Below are positions 33,101-50,140 of a stretch of 64,000 nt of DNA, piece after piece. The position numbers and the translations under genes are program-made. Numbering within the stretch: position 1 is the stretch's first letter; the number at the start of each line of letters is the position of its first letter. Location of the stretch: contig QANZ01056558.1 in NCBI GenBank assembly GCA_003254925.1, positions 1 to 64,000 on the forward strand, written 5' to 3'. The notes beneath the pieces were generated by a model. It made no database searches. It was not told the DNA's origin and saw only the letters and a program-made list of their open reading frames with translations. This DNA is from Chamaecrista fasciculata (lineage: Eukaryota; Streptophyta; Magnoliopsida; Fabales; Fabaceae).

Positions 33101-35741
33101 TTCTAGCATCAAAACGTGGGTCCTTTTGGATTATCGACGTCCCTGGTTTCGCAAACTTACACGATTTTACTTCATGACCAAGTCTGCCGCAGCCATGGCA
33201 GAACCCTTGCAATTTTTCATATTTCACTGATACCCATATCTTAGGTAGCCCAGGTCTGGGAACCCAAAAACCCGAGATAAGAGGGTTATCAAGCGAAATA
33301 ACAACCCTTGCTCTAACAAAGCCCCGAGCAACTCCGTCATTGACCAGAGGATCTTCGTATGCTACAACCTCTCCAACACGAGCTCCCATCTTCACTATAT
33401 TGGAACCTGTCATCCCTCGCAAAGGAATGCCGTGAAATTGGACCCAGAATTGACATTTCTTCCACTCTATCTCCTCTATTGTCATCAGCTCAGACCATTC
33501 CGATAAAATGAGTAAATGTCCCAGTACTGTCCAAGGGCTATCACGCACCACTCTTATGAAATCTTCCTCATCCGCAAAGTTAAAGAGAAACATATTATCT
33601 TTCAAATATGAGATGTTTACATCTCCCTTTGGATTCCAGCTTCTCAGAATCAGTGATTTGACCGCTCCCCTGTTCAAGAACTTTGTTGTTACAATCTTCC
33701 CTATCAGAGTATTTTTGTTCGCATCCTCTAAAACAGGGTCATCCCACTCTAGTTCCACCGCTTCCTCTTCAAAATCCATCACTGCGCCTCCACTCCCTGT
33801 AGCCATAGCAATCACCGCTTCAAATCCCCACAGACTCTTCGCAAGACCTCCTAGACAAGAAGACAGAGCACTTGCGCAAACCCTTCACTAAACCCTAGCC
33901 TCTCACTAGGGTTTTTCTCTCACTAGAGGAGAGGGTTTTTCTCTCACTAGGGGAGAGGTGTACGTACCTATGTGTATATATATACATTTTCACTGTTCAT
34001 ACATATGTATATGTATCTTACTAATTTAATTCTATGTACTTTATTATATCTATTTTCCAGGATATGTAGTGTACGGTCTTGATCAAATATGTTCAAGGTA
34101 TAGTCCTTTCTTCCCCTTGTTTTACCACGTGGTATTGAAACCTACAATTTATTATAAGGCTCAAGTACTTTTTTTAGTTTTCAAAATTTATATCAATTTT
34201 TTATTTCATCCTCAAAACTTATTTACTTTTAATTTAATCTCTGAAATTTCATGATTTTATCATTCCCTCTAACTCCATCCAATGAATTAATGACAAATTT
34301 CATGTGACTTTCATTGGATGAAGTTAGTGTAAAAGATGAAATCAATCAAAATGTAAAAGTTTAGAAATAAATTTGATAATGAATAAACTTTAGAGATGAA
34401 ATTAAATATTAATGTAAAATTTGGAGGATTAAAGAAATTATTTTGCCTTATTATAGTTTATACTTTACAAATGTGGAGCATTCATATTTACAAAAATACC
34501 CTTGGGTGTGGCAGGATGCCACCTGGACAAGAAAAGTTTGTAGGCATAGGAGATCTTAAAGGATGGGGGTACTCAAATTTTGATATTCGAGGTTACCTTG
34601 GTGCTTTGAAGATTTTGCAGGTAAACTTCTTCTCGTCTCATGAATGAGTTTCTTGCATTTGAAATAAAATTGGATGATGGGTTTAATGAAAGGATTAGTT
34701 TCCTAGTGAATCCAGATTCAAATTTGTATTGATAGAAGTGTTCACGTTTAGTATCCGACCATGTTTCAGATAAGATTTCTGTTGGAAGATACCTATGAGA
34801 AAGTAAAAAAAAAAATTGGATGAAATTCTTGAAATGAGATGATAATGCACACTTATTTTGTTTCATGTTAAGAAAGTGTGTTTGGAATCACGGTGCTTGA
34901 AGTGCCCCGGCCACTTCAAGAATTTTATTAAATTCCCACCTCAAAAGATCTGAGTTTTCCATCTATCACTATATCCACTGTTTGCATACATAAAAAGGTA
35001 GTGAAATGTCACAACAATAATAGATTTTAGAGCCTTGAGATATATATAGGCTTCACTTGAGGCAATGAGATCTTATGGAGTTAGTGAAATGTCCTTTTAA
35101 AAAGGTTTCAACGTCTCTATGGTATTTGGCAACTCAATATATTACTTTTTGTATTTTAAAATCTTGGATATTGAAGTGCAAAATAGTTGTTTTATCCAAA
35201 CTTTTTTTTGTTCCCTTTATCAAAATGAGTTGCAGAAGGAATCATGAGTAGAAAGTGAAGAAAAGTCACAGACTTTTACCCTGAAAAATGTTGGATATGA
35301 TATCACCATTTTGTGTGTGTGGCTTGACATGGTAAAACACAAACTTGAGACATATCTCATTATAGCAATAATGGGTTTTTGGGTTGAAAAATGCAGGATT
35401 ATTACCCAGAAAGACTGGGGAAATTGTTCATTGTGAATTCCCCCTACATATTTATGACAGCATGGAAGATTGTTTACCCTTTCATTGACAAGAATACCAA
35501 GAAGAAGGTGACATTTGAAATCTGTAACCCCATAATTAATCATTTGCAAGTGACATGTTTAAGGACTTTTTCTGTTTTTTGTTTTGGAAATTTAGTAATG
35601 AATTATGATTAATTGTGTGTGCAGATAGTGTTTGTGGAAGCCAATAAGGTGAAATCAACATTGATGGAAGATATAGAGGAGGATCAGATTCCACAGATTT
35701 ACGGAGGCCAGATGCCATTAATCCCAATCCACAATTGCTAG
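27195..35741 (+). CDS. SEC14-like CRAL-TRIO lipid-transfer protein, 270 aa, 6 exons
   Basis: Exons: 27195-27374, 27666-27927, 34061-34097, 34515-34620, 35397-35507, 35625-35741; total 813 nt, all GT-AG. The N-terminal 60 residues are variable and polar. A CRAL-TRIO N-terminal helical segment follows (EHDDMVIRRFLRARDGNIQK). The SEC14 lipid-binding fold contains GHNKEGQPV, FKRYVVYGLDQICSR, EKFVGIGDLKGWGYSN, YPERLGKLFIVNSPYIF and YPFIDKNTKKKIVFVE, ending EDQIPQIYGGQMPLIP. Such short plant SEC14 proteins bind or transfer phosphatidylinositol and phosphatidylcholine at membranes. Family length is about 250-270 aa, so the model is complete. Intron 2 is 6.1 kb because a LINE lies in it antisense; the coding frame is intact across it. 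Whether intron 2 is spliced efficiently is unknown. Confidence 0.93.
28035..32145 (-). pseudogene. LINE ORF2 (endonuclease, reverse transcriptase, RNase H), broken
   Basis: The start ATG at 32143-32145 overlaps the ORF1 TGA. Domains in order: an AP-like endonuclease (LSWNCQGLG, GDMND, RLDRG, SDHCPI); reverse transcriptase (FRPISLCNFSYKVISK, LDMNKVYDRVEW, LRQGDPLSPYLF, and the FADD catalytic motif near 30060); a zf-RVT finger (CMCCSSFCETVEHMLLCC); and a C-terminal RNase H-like domain (KINVDGALKKDGKAGIG, ESDKASL, WIPRVANLAANTLANLS). Breaks: an in-frame TAG at 30346-30348 just after motif A, a 1-base frameshift near 30012-30020 after the FADD region, and a 1-base loss near 29106-29112. Without these it would be a typical plant L1 ORF2. 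No restored sequence is given. Confidence 0.9.
32142..33815 (-). pseudogene. LINE ORF1 (gag-like, CCHC zinc knuckle), one premature stop
   Basis: The frame runs from 33815 with a premature TAA at 32601-32603. It stays open in the same frame to TGA at 32142-32144, about 557 codons in all. The N-terminal half resembles the DUF4283 RNA-binding region of plant LINE gag proteins (LILRSWNPKGDVN, DSPWTVLGHLLILSEW). A zinc knuckle follows, CHGCGRLGHEVKSC (C-x2-C-x4-H-x4-C), near residue 210. The C-terminal part is polar and Ser-rich. Its product would coat LINE RNA. A single base change explains the break. It meets ORF2 through an ATGA overlap. Confidence 0.85.
34156..34449. mobile_element. Probable MITE in SEC14-like intron 3
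   Basis: The segment begins AAGGCTCAAGTAC and ends TTTTGCCTT, with ATTAT immediately outside each end. The arms carry complementary phrases around a central ATCCAATGAA...TTCATTGGAT hairpin (AACTCCATCCAATGAA and TTCATTGGATGAAGTT). It is non-coding, and the class is uncertain. Confidence 0.5.
34941..35175. repeat. Segment duplicated from upstream of the gene (copy 2), in intron 4
   Basis: This is the direct duplicate of 26491-26793, lacking about 62 internal bases and a 4-5 base stretch near its left end. It lies entirely within intron 4 (34621-35396) of the SEC14-like gene, so its upstream non-coding sequence is present twice in one locus. Confidence 0.9.
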
Positions 35742-37012
35742 CAAGTTAATTACATAAACAGAATTTATCTATAGTACTGTGTCTTTTATTAAATAAATCA
35801 GTGTGGTATCAAATAATGAATGAGATAACTATTTTTTAGTTTTTAAATCTGTGCTAAAATTATATTTTAGTCTCTAGATATTATAAATATATTTTTTTGG
35901 TTCCTATTTTTTTTTTTACAAACATAAATTATTTAGTCTCTACACATAATGGTTTAACTTTTAATGACTAAATAATTAATATTTATTAAAAAAAACCAAT
36001 GAATGTATTTTCAGTATTTAAAGACCAAAAAATAGATTTCCTCAATGATGAATTGTTGATAAGGATATTGAAACTCTACTTATTTTAACAAATTTGATTT
36101 TTTCTTTTCAGTTTGCACGATCAGATCCAGATTCTATTATTATTAACTAAAAGATTGTCAAATCGGATTAAGCTATGCCACTATTTATCTTTACATGAAA
36201 ATGTAATAGGTTAGAACCCCCCAATACATGCTGAAAATGCCATGCATCTTACTTTTCATGACTGAAAATACCAAAACAATATCATTTTTTCCCCATGCAC
36301 CCAAACCTAAGTCCTCATCTAAACTTTCCCTTTTATGATGCAACTTTCAACATTTGTTATTTTCATGCATTACATTACTATTCTAAATCATTATAAAGAA
36401 AATATTATGAAGAGCAATCATGAATGCTCCCCACACGCCACAAACCACACCCGACACGTTTTCTTTGTGAGTCAAATTTTGTGAGCTATAGGCTGTTATT
36501 CATCCGACAAAGGTTGTACCACACTTTCAGTTTTGAAGTAATTCAAATAGGCTGCTTCTGCACTAGGAATTACCTTCTATGATTAGTTCGATGGTGTAGC
36601 TAAATTTAAATATTCCCACGTAACAAAATAACAAAAGAACTAACAAATGACTGGTTCTGACTTGAAAACCCTGTCCTAAAATTTGAATGATATTGAATTT
36701 CCAGCGTCAAAGAAGTGTGCAAAATTTACAGAGGAAAGAGAAATTCAGTAGTATTAACTTTGGAGGGAGGACCAACCAACCCCAAAAGCCAAACACGCAC
36801 AAGAGAATAGGAAACGCCAACCATAACCCATCACACAGATGTTAATGTTATGTGGCGATGAGGAAACCCTTTGGTTACCCGTTTGAACAAAGCTTACCAA
36901 AAGTTATCAACCCTTGAGAGCCCAATTTAACGATTCAAGTTCCTGAAAATGGCCCTGAAATGGCACAACCATCAATGAATAGATCATTTTTATATGTACA
37001 GAGTTTGCGTTA
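35742..37012. other. Intergenic space between convergent SEC14-like and BONZAI genes
   Basis: The two genes converge here, so the stretch should contain both 3' UTRs. About 35815-36075 looks like a degenerate MITE (TTTTAGTCTCTAGATATT and complementary AGACCAAAAAATAG phrases). No further gene or RNA is recognised. Confidence 0.5.
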
Positions 37013-43766
<6,754 letters not shown>

Positions 43767-44691
43767 CGGAAATTGAGTCAGTGGAAGGAGATTGAGGTGA
43801 AAACTGAAAAGGTGAGAAGATGAAAATTGAAAAATGGGAGACGCAAGTGGACAAATAATAAATCAAAGCTTTATTGACAAAAGGAAGACTTGAAAATTGA
43901 AGACTCACACACACAAATTGAATTGAATTGAATTTGGTTTGCCTTGGAAATATCTATCTATCTATCTATCATTCTTCATTTCTTCTTTTACAATTTGGCA
44001 AATTGCGATTGTTTTTTCGTGGACCCTTCCTTTCTTTGCTTACCACACTCCCAAGAGAAACGCGTCTTTCATTTTGCTTTTAAAAACTCTACTGTCTCTC
44101 TACTACTTAATTACCAATCATAACGTAAACAAGATAAATAATTATGCGAGAGTATGTTACAGGGACGTCTTTTGGTTTAAATAAGAGACTAAGGTTTAGT
44201 CCGCGTTAATAAAAGATGTCCCAAAAGATTTTTTTTTTTTGTCTAAAATTAAAGTTATTCTTAGTCTTTATTTGTCACATTTTAAACTACAAGAATTTTT
44301 TGTGTAATTTATTTTAAAATAAAGGTGTGTTAGGTACATGAGAGGGTACCGTTAATTTTAAACGAAAAAAAATCTCTGAGACCTTTTTTTTTTGTTGACG
44401 GAGCAAACATCATTCTCTTATTTATCATTTTTTAAACTAAATAGACCTTCTTTTTAAATAGGCCAAATTACATAGACTTTCTGTCTAATTTGCCCCTGCA
44501 ACAATATCAACGTATTTGAACAACACAAAAATTCAGTTTCGATTTTTTTTGGTATATTAATTTATTAGGTTGATTGATTCTTCTTAATTTTTTTTCATTT
44601 ACCTTTTTACAAACATTTTAGGAAGTGGAATATTTAAATTAGTCCTTTACATTTGAGTTTTATTACAGTTTGATCCATTATATTTTATTTA
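43767..44691 (-). promoter_or_regulatory. Upstream region of the BONZAI gene with a (TCTA)n tract
   Basis: This holds the putative 5' UTR and promoter of the minus-strand BONZAI gene. A TATC/TCTA microsatellite of five units lies at about 43951-43970, some 185 bp upstream of the ATG. No unambiguous TATA box was chosen. The plus-strand open frames over 43403-43823 are shadows of BONZAI exons 1 and 2. Confidence 0.45.
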
Positions 44692-44966
44692 GAGTAAACT
44701 ACTAAATTAGTCCCTGGATTATTGACTCGCTGACAGATTGGTCCCCGAATTTAGGAAATTGACAAATAGGTCCCCGAATTTTTCTAACGAATCAAATAGG
44801 TCCCCGAATTTTTTTAACATTTGTCAAATAGGTATTTCTGTGCATGTTATTCGGGGACCTATTTGACTCGTGAGAAAAATTTGAGGACCTATTTGTCAAT
44901 TTCCTAAATTCGGGGACCAATCTGTCAGCGAGCCAATAATCCAGGGATCAATTTGGTAGTTTACTC
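44692..44966. mobile_element. Foldback MULE-type MITE, 275 bp
   Basis: Termini GAGTAAACTAC and GTAGTTTACTC bound nearly complementary arms of about 125 bp (CTGACAGATTGGTCCCCGAA with TTCGGGGACCAATCTGTCAG). A perfect 10-bp direct repeat ATTTTATTTA flanks it (44682-44691 and 44967-44976). Non-coding. Its terminus is shared with the truncated element at 4146. Confidence 0.88.
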
Positions 44967-44976
44967 ATTTTATTTA

Positions 44977-47900
44977 TTTCAAATTAGATCTTTATGTCCA
45001 TGTACGTCACTTTTTAATTGTAAAAAAGAGTAGAAAGTTTGAGTTAACACATTTCTCTATAGAGTAGAATTGAGAAGGAAATTGCATTAGTTAGGTTGAA
45101 CGGCAAAGTTTCTGGGAAGGTTCGTCCTCTCTTCAATCTTCATTTAGTCAAATTCAAGGGAAGTTGGAATATCCCTCGTATATTCATATCCGGTAAACTA
45201 ATAACCTAATTTTCAGGAGATTTTTAAGTTAATAATTTGATCTCTAACAAATTAAATTAAAATACATAGTTTAATCCTTTTAAAGATCCAAACAATATAC
45301 CTAATTTTTAGAAGATTTTTAAGTTAATAATTTGATCTTAAAAAAATAAAATACATATTTTAATTTCCAAGGATCCAAATTTGTTTCTTTTAAAATACAT
45401 ATTTTATTTAAATCCTTTGAAGAGATAGAATTGTTAACTTGATAATTTTTCAAAAATTAAAATATTAATTTACTGTATTTATACTATTATAGTGAAGGGG
45501 GTCAAGCAGAGGAAAGCAACATCCTAGAGGTTAGGATGTCAAAGGAAGAGGAAGCAAGCCACTTCCTTTGTCTGGTTTATTCTTGTTAGTTGTTGTTACC
45601 AACGTAAACAACACTCAAAAATTTGATTATTTAAAGTCTTAATCTTCGGTTATGTTTAATGTTTCAAATTGGTCCTCAGTTATTTTTTGTTTCGTTGTGG
45701 GATGTAAGTTTCTTTTTAACAAAAAAAGTGGATGAAAAGTGCGGTGCAACATTTTAGAAAATTGAGGACCAATACAGAATAAAAAATAACTGAAAGATCA
45801 ATTTAAAATATTAAGCATAATTGAGAGACCAAAATATAACTTTGACCTTGTTTTTTTTACCTCTTTAACGTTATATTATTACTATACTAAAATATACAAA
45901 ATCTCCCTTAAATTTTAGTTTTTGTGCAAAGATCTCTAGAATTTTAAAAACTGATAGAAGATTTCCTAAATTCCTAATTTTGTGCTAAAAACTTTTTTTG
46001 TTAAATTCTTTTTATTTATTGGACTGTTAATTATAAGTTCTAACAATAATTGATGTTAAGTTTGAAACAGTATAACAAAATAAGTCTTTGATACAAAATC
46101 AAAGTATTCAATGGACTTTTCATCACTTTAAAGTTTTGGGATTTTTTTACAAAATGACTAAAGTTGTTAAATTACTATTATTATTATTATTGTTGTTTAA
46201 TGCAAGTGAGAATTGTGATTGCAGGCATGAATCTGATATTATTATGAAGTGTTATTTGGCTACAAGAATAGGTAGGTAGTCGTAGACAGCACATTATGAG
46301 ATAGTTAAAGCCTTAAAAGCCTTTATTTTTTTGGCCTGACTTAAAAGCCTTAAAAGGTAAATAAAATACCACCAATAATTCCCTTCTGCTTTCTCTCCAT
46401 CATAATTTTGAGTATCAAGTACATTCTACCACAACAACTTTTTATACTTTAACAATGTAAGGAAGATATTCAAGTATATCTCTAAGAATATTTGCTCATT
46501 TTTTTTAATTTGATAAAATATTTGTTAATAGTTCAAAAAGGATTATTTATAACTGATGGACGTACTTACCAATTTACATAGTTCAAGAAAATCTTTATAA
46601 ATTAGTTAAAAGAAGATATTTATTCGGGCCAAAAAAAAAGAGAGAAGATATTTATATATCATTTCTCATACTATATTAATAATATAGACCAAATTTAGTT
46701 ATTAGAACTAGTTCATTTATTAAAGAACAACTTACTGTTAAACAAGTGTGTTTTTAAAAAAGTTATTTTAATATATATAAATTTTTTATTTTATTTTATT
46801 TTAAATTTAAAAACCGCGATTACTTTAAACTTTTAAAAAGTGTACAGCACTTTTTATTTTAGAAGAACTAAAATACAAATTTTTACAGCAGATGAAACAA
46901 ATAAAGTATAAATAAATAATCTCCATAAAAAAATAAAGTATAAATAATCTATATTGTGTGGAGTATATATATACATGTAAGAGTTTATTGCATCTTGTAT
47001 TGTTGTTGTTGAGTGTTGACCACTAAAAGCAAAGCAGCATAACCATGAAATTGCATGAATCTATCATATTTCGGGATTTTGTTCATGAAAGTGCACAACC
47101 AAACCCCACCTCCCATCATTCTTCATTCAACTTTTGGTCTCTCTTGAAATACCCAACTATACTAAAGTATGAGAATAATAATAATAATAGTGATAATATT
47201 TTGATTCATTTGTTTAATTATTTGAAGGAAGGATTAGTCTCTCGGTGAACTCATATTTAACTTTTTATTAGAAGAAATAATTACATTTAGTTTTCAATAA
47301 TGTTTCAAACATAATGGCTTCTAATAAAAGATAATTGTGAAAAGGAAAAGAAAAGATAAAAGATTGATTTATAAACTACTTCATTGATTTTTTATCTATT
47401 TATTGACCATGCTTTGATTAGTATTTAAATTAAATAAAAAGAAACTTCAATAAAAATTACTTATATTTTTATTATAAGGCTCGTCTATAATCATAAATCT
47501 TTCTAAATTTTTTCTCTTTTCTATTATTTATTGATATGCAAGAAGATATCTCTAGTACTTTTCCTCCATCACACTGAGTTTATGCACAAATTTTTTGTTC
47601 AAACATAATATTTTGTTAAAAAAAAAAGGTTAAAATCATATCAGTATGTCTCTCCATTGTTTTCTATACACAGACACACACATGACACACACACACATAT
47701 ATACAAAAAAGATATTGAGATAAATAAGTGGTGGGAAGTTGTTTCTTTAATAGTCTCTAACTACTTTTCAAAATAATATTAATGTCTCTATGTAGTATAT
47801 TATATGGTTTGAGAGGTGGATCGGATCATAATACTAAAAAATCATATAGGATAGTGTATATATAATATATGTCACTTTTTTTAGACAAAATAGGCATTTA

Positions 47901-48423
47901 TCAATTGAAAATAGAATAGTGAATCAATTAGCTAGGATGGAAACATGGTCACGTTGATAACCTAAAAGAGAATTTAGTGTACCAAAATGTCACCAAGTCA
48001 ACTAACAAAAATGGGCGTCAACCACTACAACAAGAGATCGATGCATGAGAGTGACCAGCACGTCAATGTACACACTTCATCTTCCACTAGGCAAAATCAA
48101 TTCACTAGTCAGTTTGATTTATATAATTAATGCCTCAATTTGAACAAAAAATTACTTAGTTACTAACAAAATGGTAACATATATAAAAGTCCATTAATTA
48201 AGAATGATCACATTATACTCAAGTCACTGAATTCAAAACTATATATATAGCTACAGAATCAAAGTGAAATTGATCGATACCATAAAATAATTTTGTCTAT
48301 ATTATGAATTTTCCTTGTTCTTTGAGTCAAGTAAATGACTACAAAGACAACAAAATTGTTCCATTAAGTATTTATCTAACTACATTCTCAAATTAATCAC
48401 CAAAACTACCCACCTTCATATAT
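44977..48423. other. AT-rich intergenic DNA
   Basis: No confident gene. About 45655-45855 is a partly self-complementary stretch with GGTCCTCAGTTATTTTTTG and complementary GAGGACCAAT phrases, probably a decayed MITE. The open frame at 46088-46279 contains MTKVVKLLLLLLLL, but the Leu run comes from a TTA/ATT microsatellite. The rest is homopolymer-rich. Confidence 0.45.
47045..47248 (+). CDS. Possible small ORF, 67 aa, unrecognised
   Basis: A TATA-like TATATATATACATG lies at about 46965-46978, roughly 70 bp upstream of this ATG, and a 5'-leader-like stretch separates them. The frame MKLHESIIFRDFVHESAQPN continues into an Asn-rich run (YENNNNNSDN) coded by AAT repeats. I recognise no family. 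It could equally be chance or the first exon of a decayed gene. Confidence 0.15.
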   Translation: MKLHESIIFRDFVHESAQPNPTSHHSSFNFWSLLKYPTILKYENNNNNSDNILIHLFNYLKEGLVSR

Positions 48424-48432
48424 TATTATTTT

Positions 48433-48675
48433 GAGTAAATTACACTTTCATACTTTGTGATTTAGTCTTATTCCACTTTAGTACTATGTTATATAAGAAG
48501 TGACATTCTGATTATCAAAGGTATTCACGTTTATCACTTTGGCACCCTGAATATTTTTTCAGAATATATATCACTTTTTTCAATCACTTTTTTCAGAATA
48601 TATATCACTTTTTTCAATGACAGGATACCAAAGAGAAATAAAACTAAATCACAAGATATAAAGTATAATTTACTA
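48433..48675. mobile_element. MULE-type MITE with internal 33-bp tandem repeat
   Basis: It opens GAGTAAATTACACTTTCATA and closes with complementary AAGTATAATTTAC; inner arms include GTGATTTAGT and ACTAAATCAC. Perfect 9-bp target duplications TATTATTTT lie at 48424-48432 and 48676-48684. A unit of about 33 bp containing TTTTTTCAGAATATATATCAC occurs twice at about 48553-48620. Non-coding. Confidence 0.75.
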
Positions 48676-49398
48676 TATTATTTTACATCCTTAAGGTTTT
48701 GCAATATACGAGGAGGAACATTATATATTTTTATAGGAATATTTCTAGAGAAAGCAATGCCATTCGCTATTTATCCAACATCTTTAAGCGTCACTGGCTC
48801 ACTGCCATCATTTTAATTCTTGAAAAACATTCTATCATCAATTTAACTCAGTTGTCATAAGTTGTCCTAACTGTCAAAACCAAACTGATAGACTTCTAAA
48901 AATTAGAACTTAATTGAAGATCAATAATAATTTATGCTACAGACAAATCTGATAATAAATAACTTGAAAATGTTTGGCCAGTCTTGATCCAACGTGATAT
49001 ATCATATATAAGTAGCATTATTCTTTTCAAGATGTTGTTCCAACTCATTTCCGAAAGAAAACAAAAAGCCAGGTAAAGCGTTAACTGGATTAGCTTAGAT
49101 TGCTTTATTATCCGTATGTCAATAAAATATATTGAAGGAAAAATCCAAGATTGAAATATGAATCCCTAGTTAGAAATCGAGTGATAATATAACTATGATA
49201 GAAAAAAAAATATATATATATATATATATACTCACTTTAAAATTTCTGAAAGTATAATGTGTATGATAGTGTAAAGACTTATTCAACTCACCACGTTAGA
49301 GAGTTACCCAGAGAAACAGAAGCAAAGAGTCCAAGAAAGAATAATGACAAATGAAGTCCTTCACTTTTGTGGCACAATTAAAAGTTTGAACTCTTACT

Positions 49399-49513
49399 CC
49401 GCAAGGGTGATGATAGGTAATATGTAGATTACTCTTGTAAATTCTTAAAGAGATCAAGAGGTATTCTATAGCCCTAGTGAAATACTCATATTTACCCGGA
49501 CTTAAACTTTAAG
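49399..49513 (+). mobile_element. 5'-truncated SINE fragment
   Basis: The sequence GTAAATTCTTAAAGAGATC, AAGAGGTATTCTATAGCCCTAG and CCCGGACTTAAACTTT aligns with the 3' half of the SINE at 21882-22090. The A and B box head is missing or too diverged. Surrounding DNA (48685-50140) is otherwise AT-rich intergenic sequence with a (TA)n tract at about 49209-49230 and no recognised gene. Confidence 0.6.
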
Positions 49514-50140
49514 AAGTACTTATAACTCTCTTATTACATACTAACTACTATGCCTTTATAATTTACAATAAATAAAAAGTAAGATTTATTAATTATATAA
49601 CATTTTAAAAAATATAAGTAAATATTATATTCTATGTCAAATTAACTCTACCACTCTATGTATTAGTAATTTAGTGAAAGATAACTACTAATGCTGTGGG
49701 TGAAATCATCTAGTATATATACTAGTGGATAATCCAACCGGTGATTACACCAATTGAATACAAACTTCAAGCTTCAAAGTTCATAAACCTATTCTTATTC
49801 AAAGTTACAAACTAAATTAATTATATATAAATATCAATCTAATAATTAAATTAATGCTAATACACATATATACTTTATTAAAAAAATCCGACTTACATAT
49901 AACATCTAATTAAGCATGATGCGACCAAAATTTTCTTGTAATTCTCTAAGTTTCCAAAAATTTAACTTTCTCATGGAATCCTTGCTATCTAGTCCCAGCT
50001 CATAAATTAAAAAACTGTGCTAGGCGATACAATTAATAGTTCCCCGTAAACAAGTGTGACAAAATCAGCCAATCAATCAAAAAACCAACTAAATTGAGGA
50101 GCTTACTGGGCATGAATTGAATAATGATTGGCGAGATGTT

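Larger units (their letters stand above)
27944..33959 (-). mobile_element. Full-length L1-type LINE in SEC14-like intron 2
   Basis: The 6.0-kb non-LTR retrotransposon is antisense to its host gene. A perfect 12-bp target duplication GTACGTACCTAT lies at 27932-27943 and 33960-33971, and a 13-nt T run at 27943-27955 is its poly(A) tail. The 5' UTR (33816-33959) has tandem TTTTTCTCTCACTAG-like units. ORF1 (gag-like) and ORF2 (endonuclease, reverse transcriptase, zinc finger, RNase H) follow. The copy has one stop in ORF1 plus one stop and two frameshifts in ORF2, so it is inactive although the insertion ends are intact. A stem-loop (28011-28021 with 28034-28044) overlaps the ORF2 stop. Confidence 0.95.

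Noticed and set aside
46088..46279. Small ORF with signal-peptide-like Leu run
   Set aside because: The Leu run is encoded by a TTA/ATT microsatellite; no conserved cysteine pattern or family recognised.
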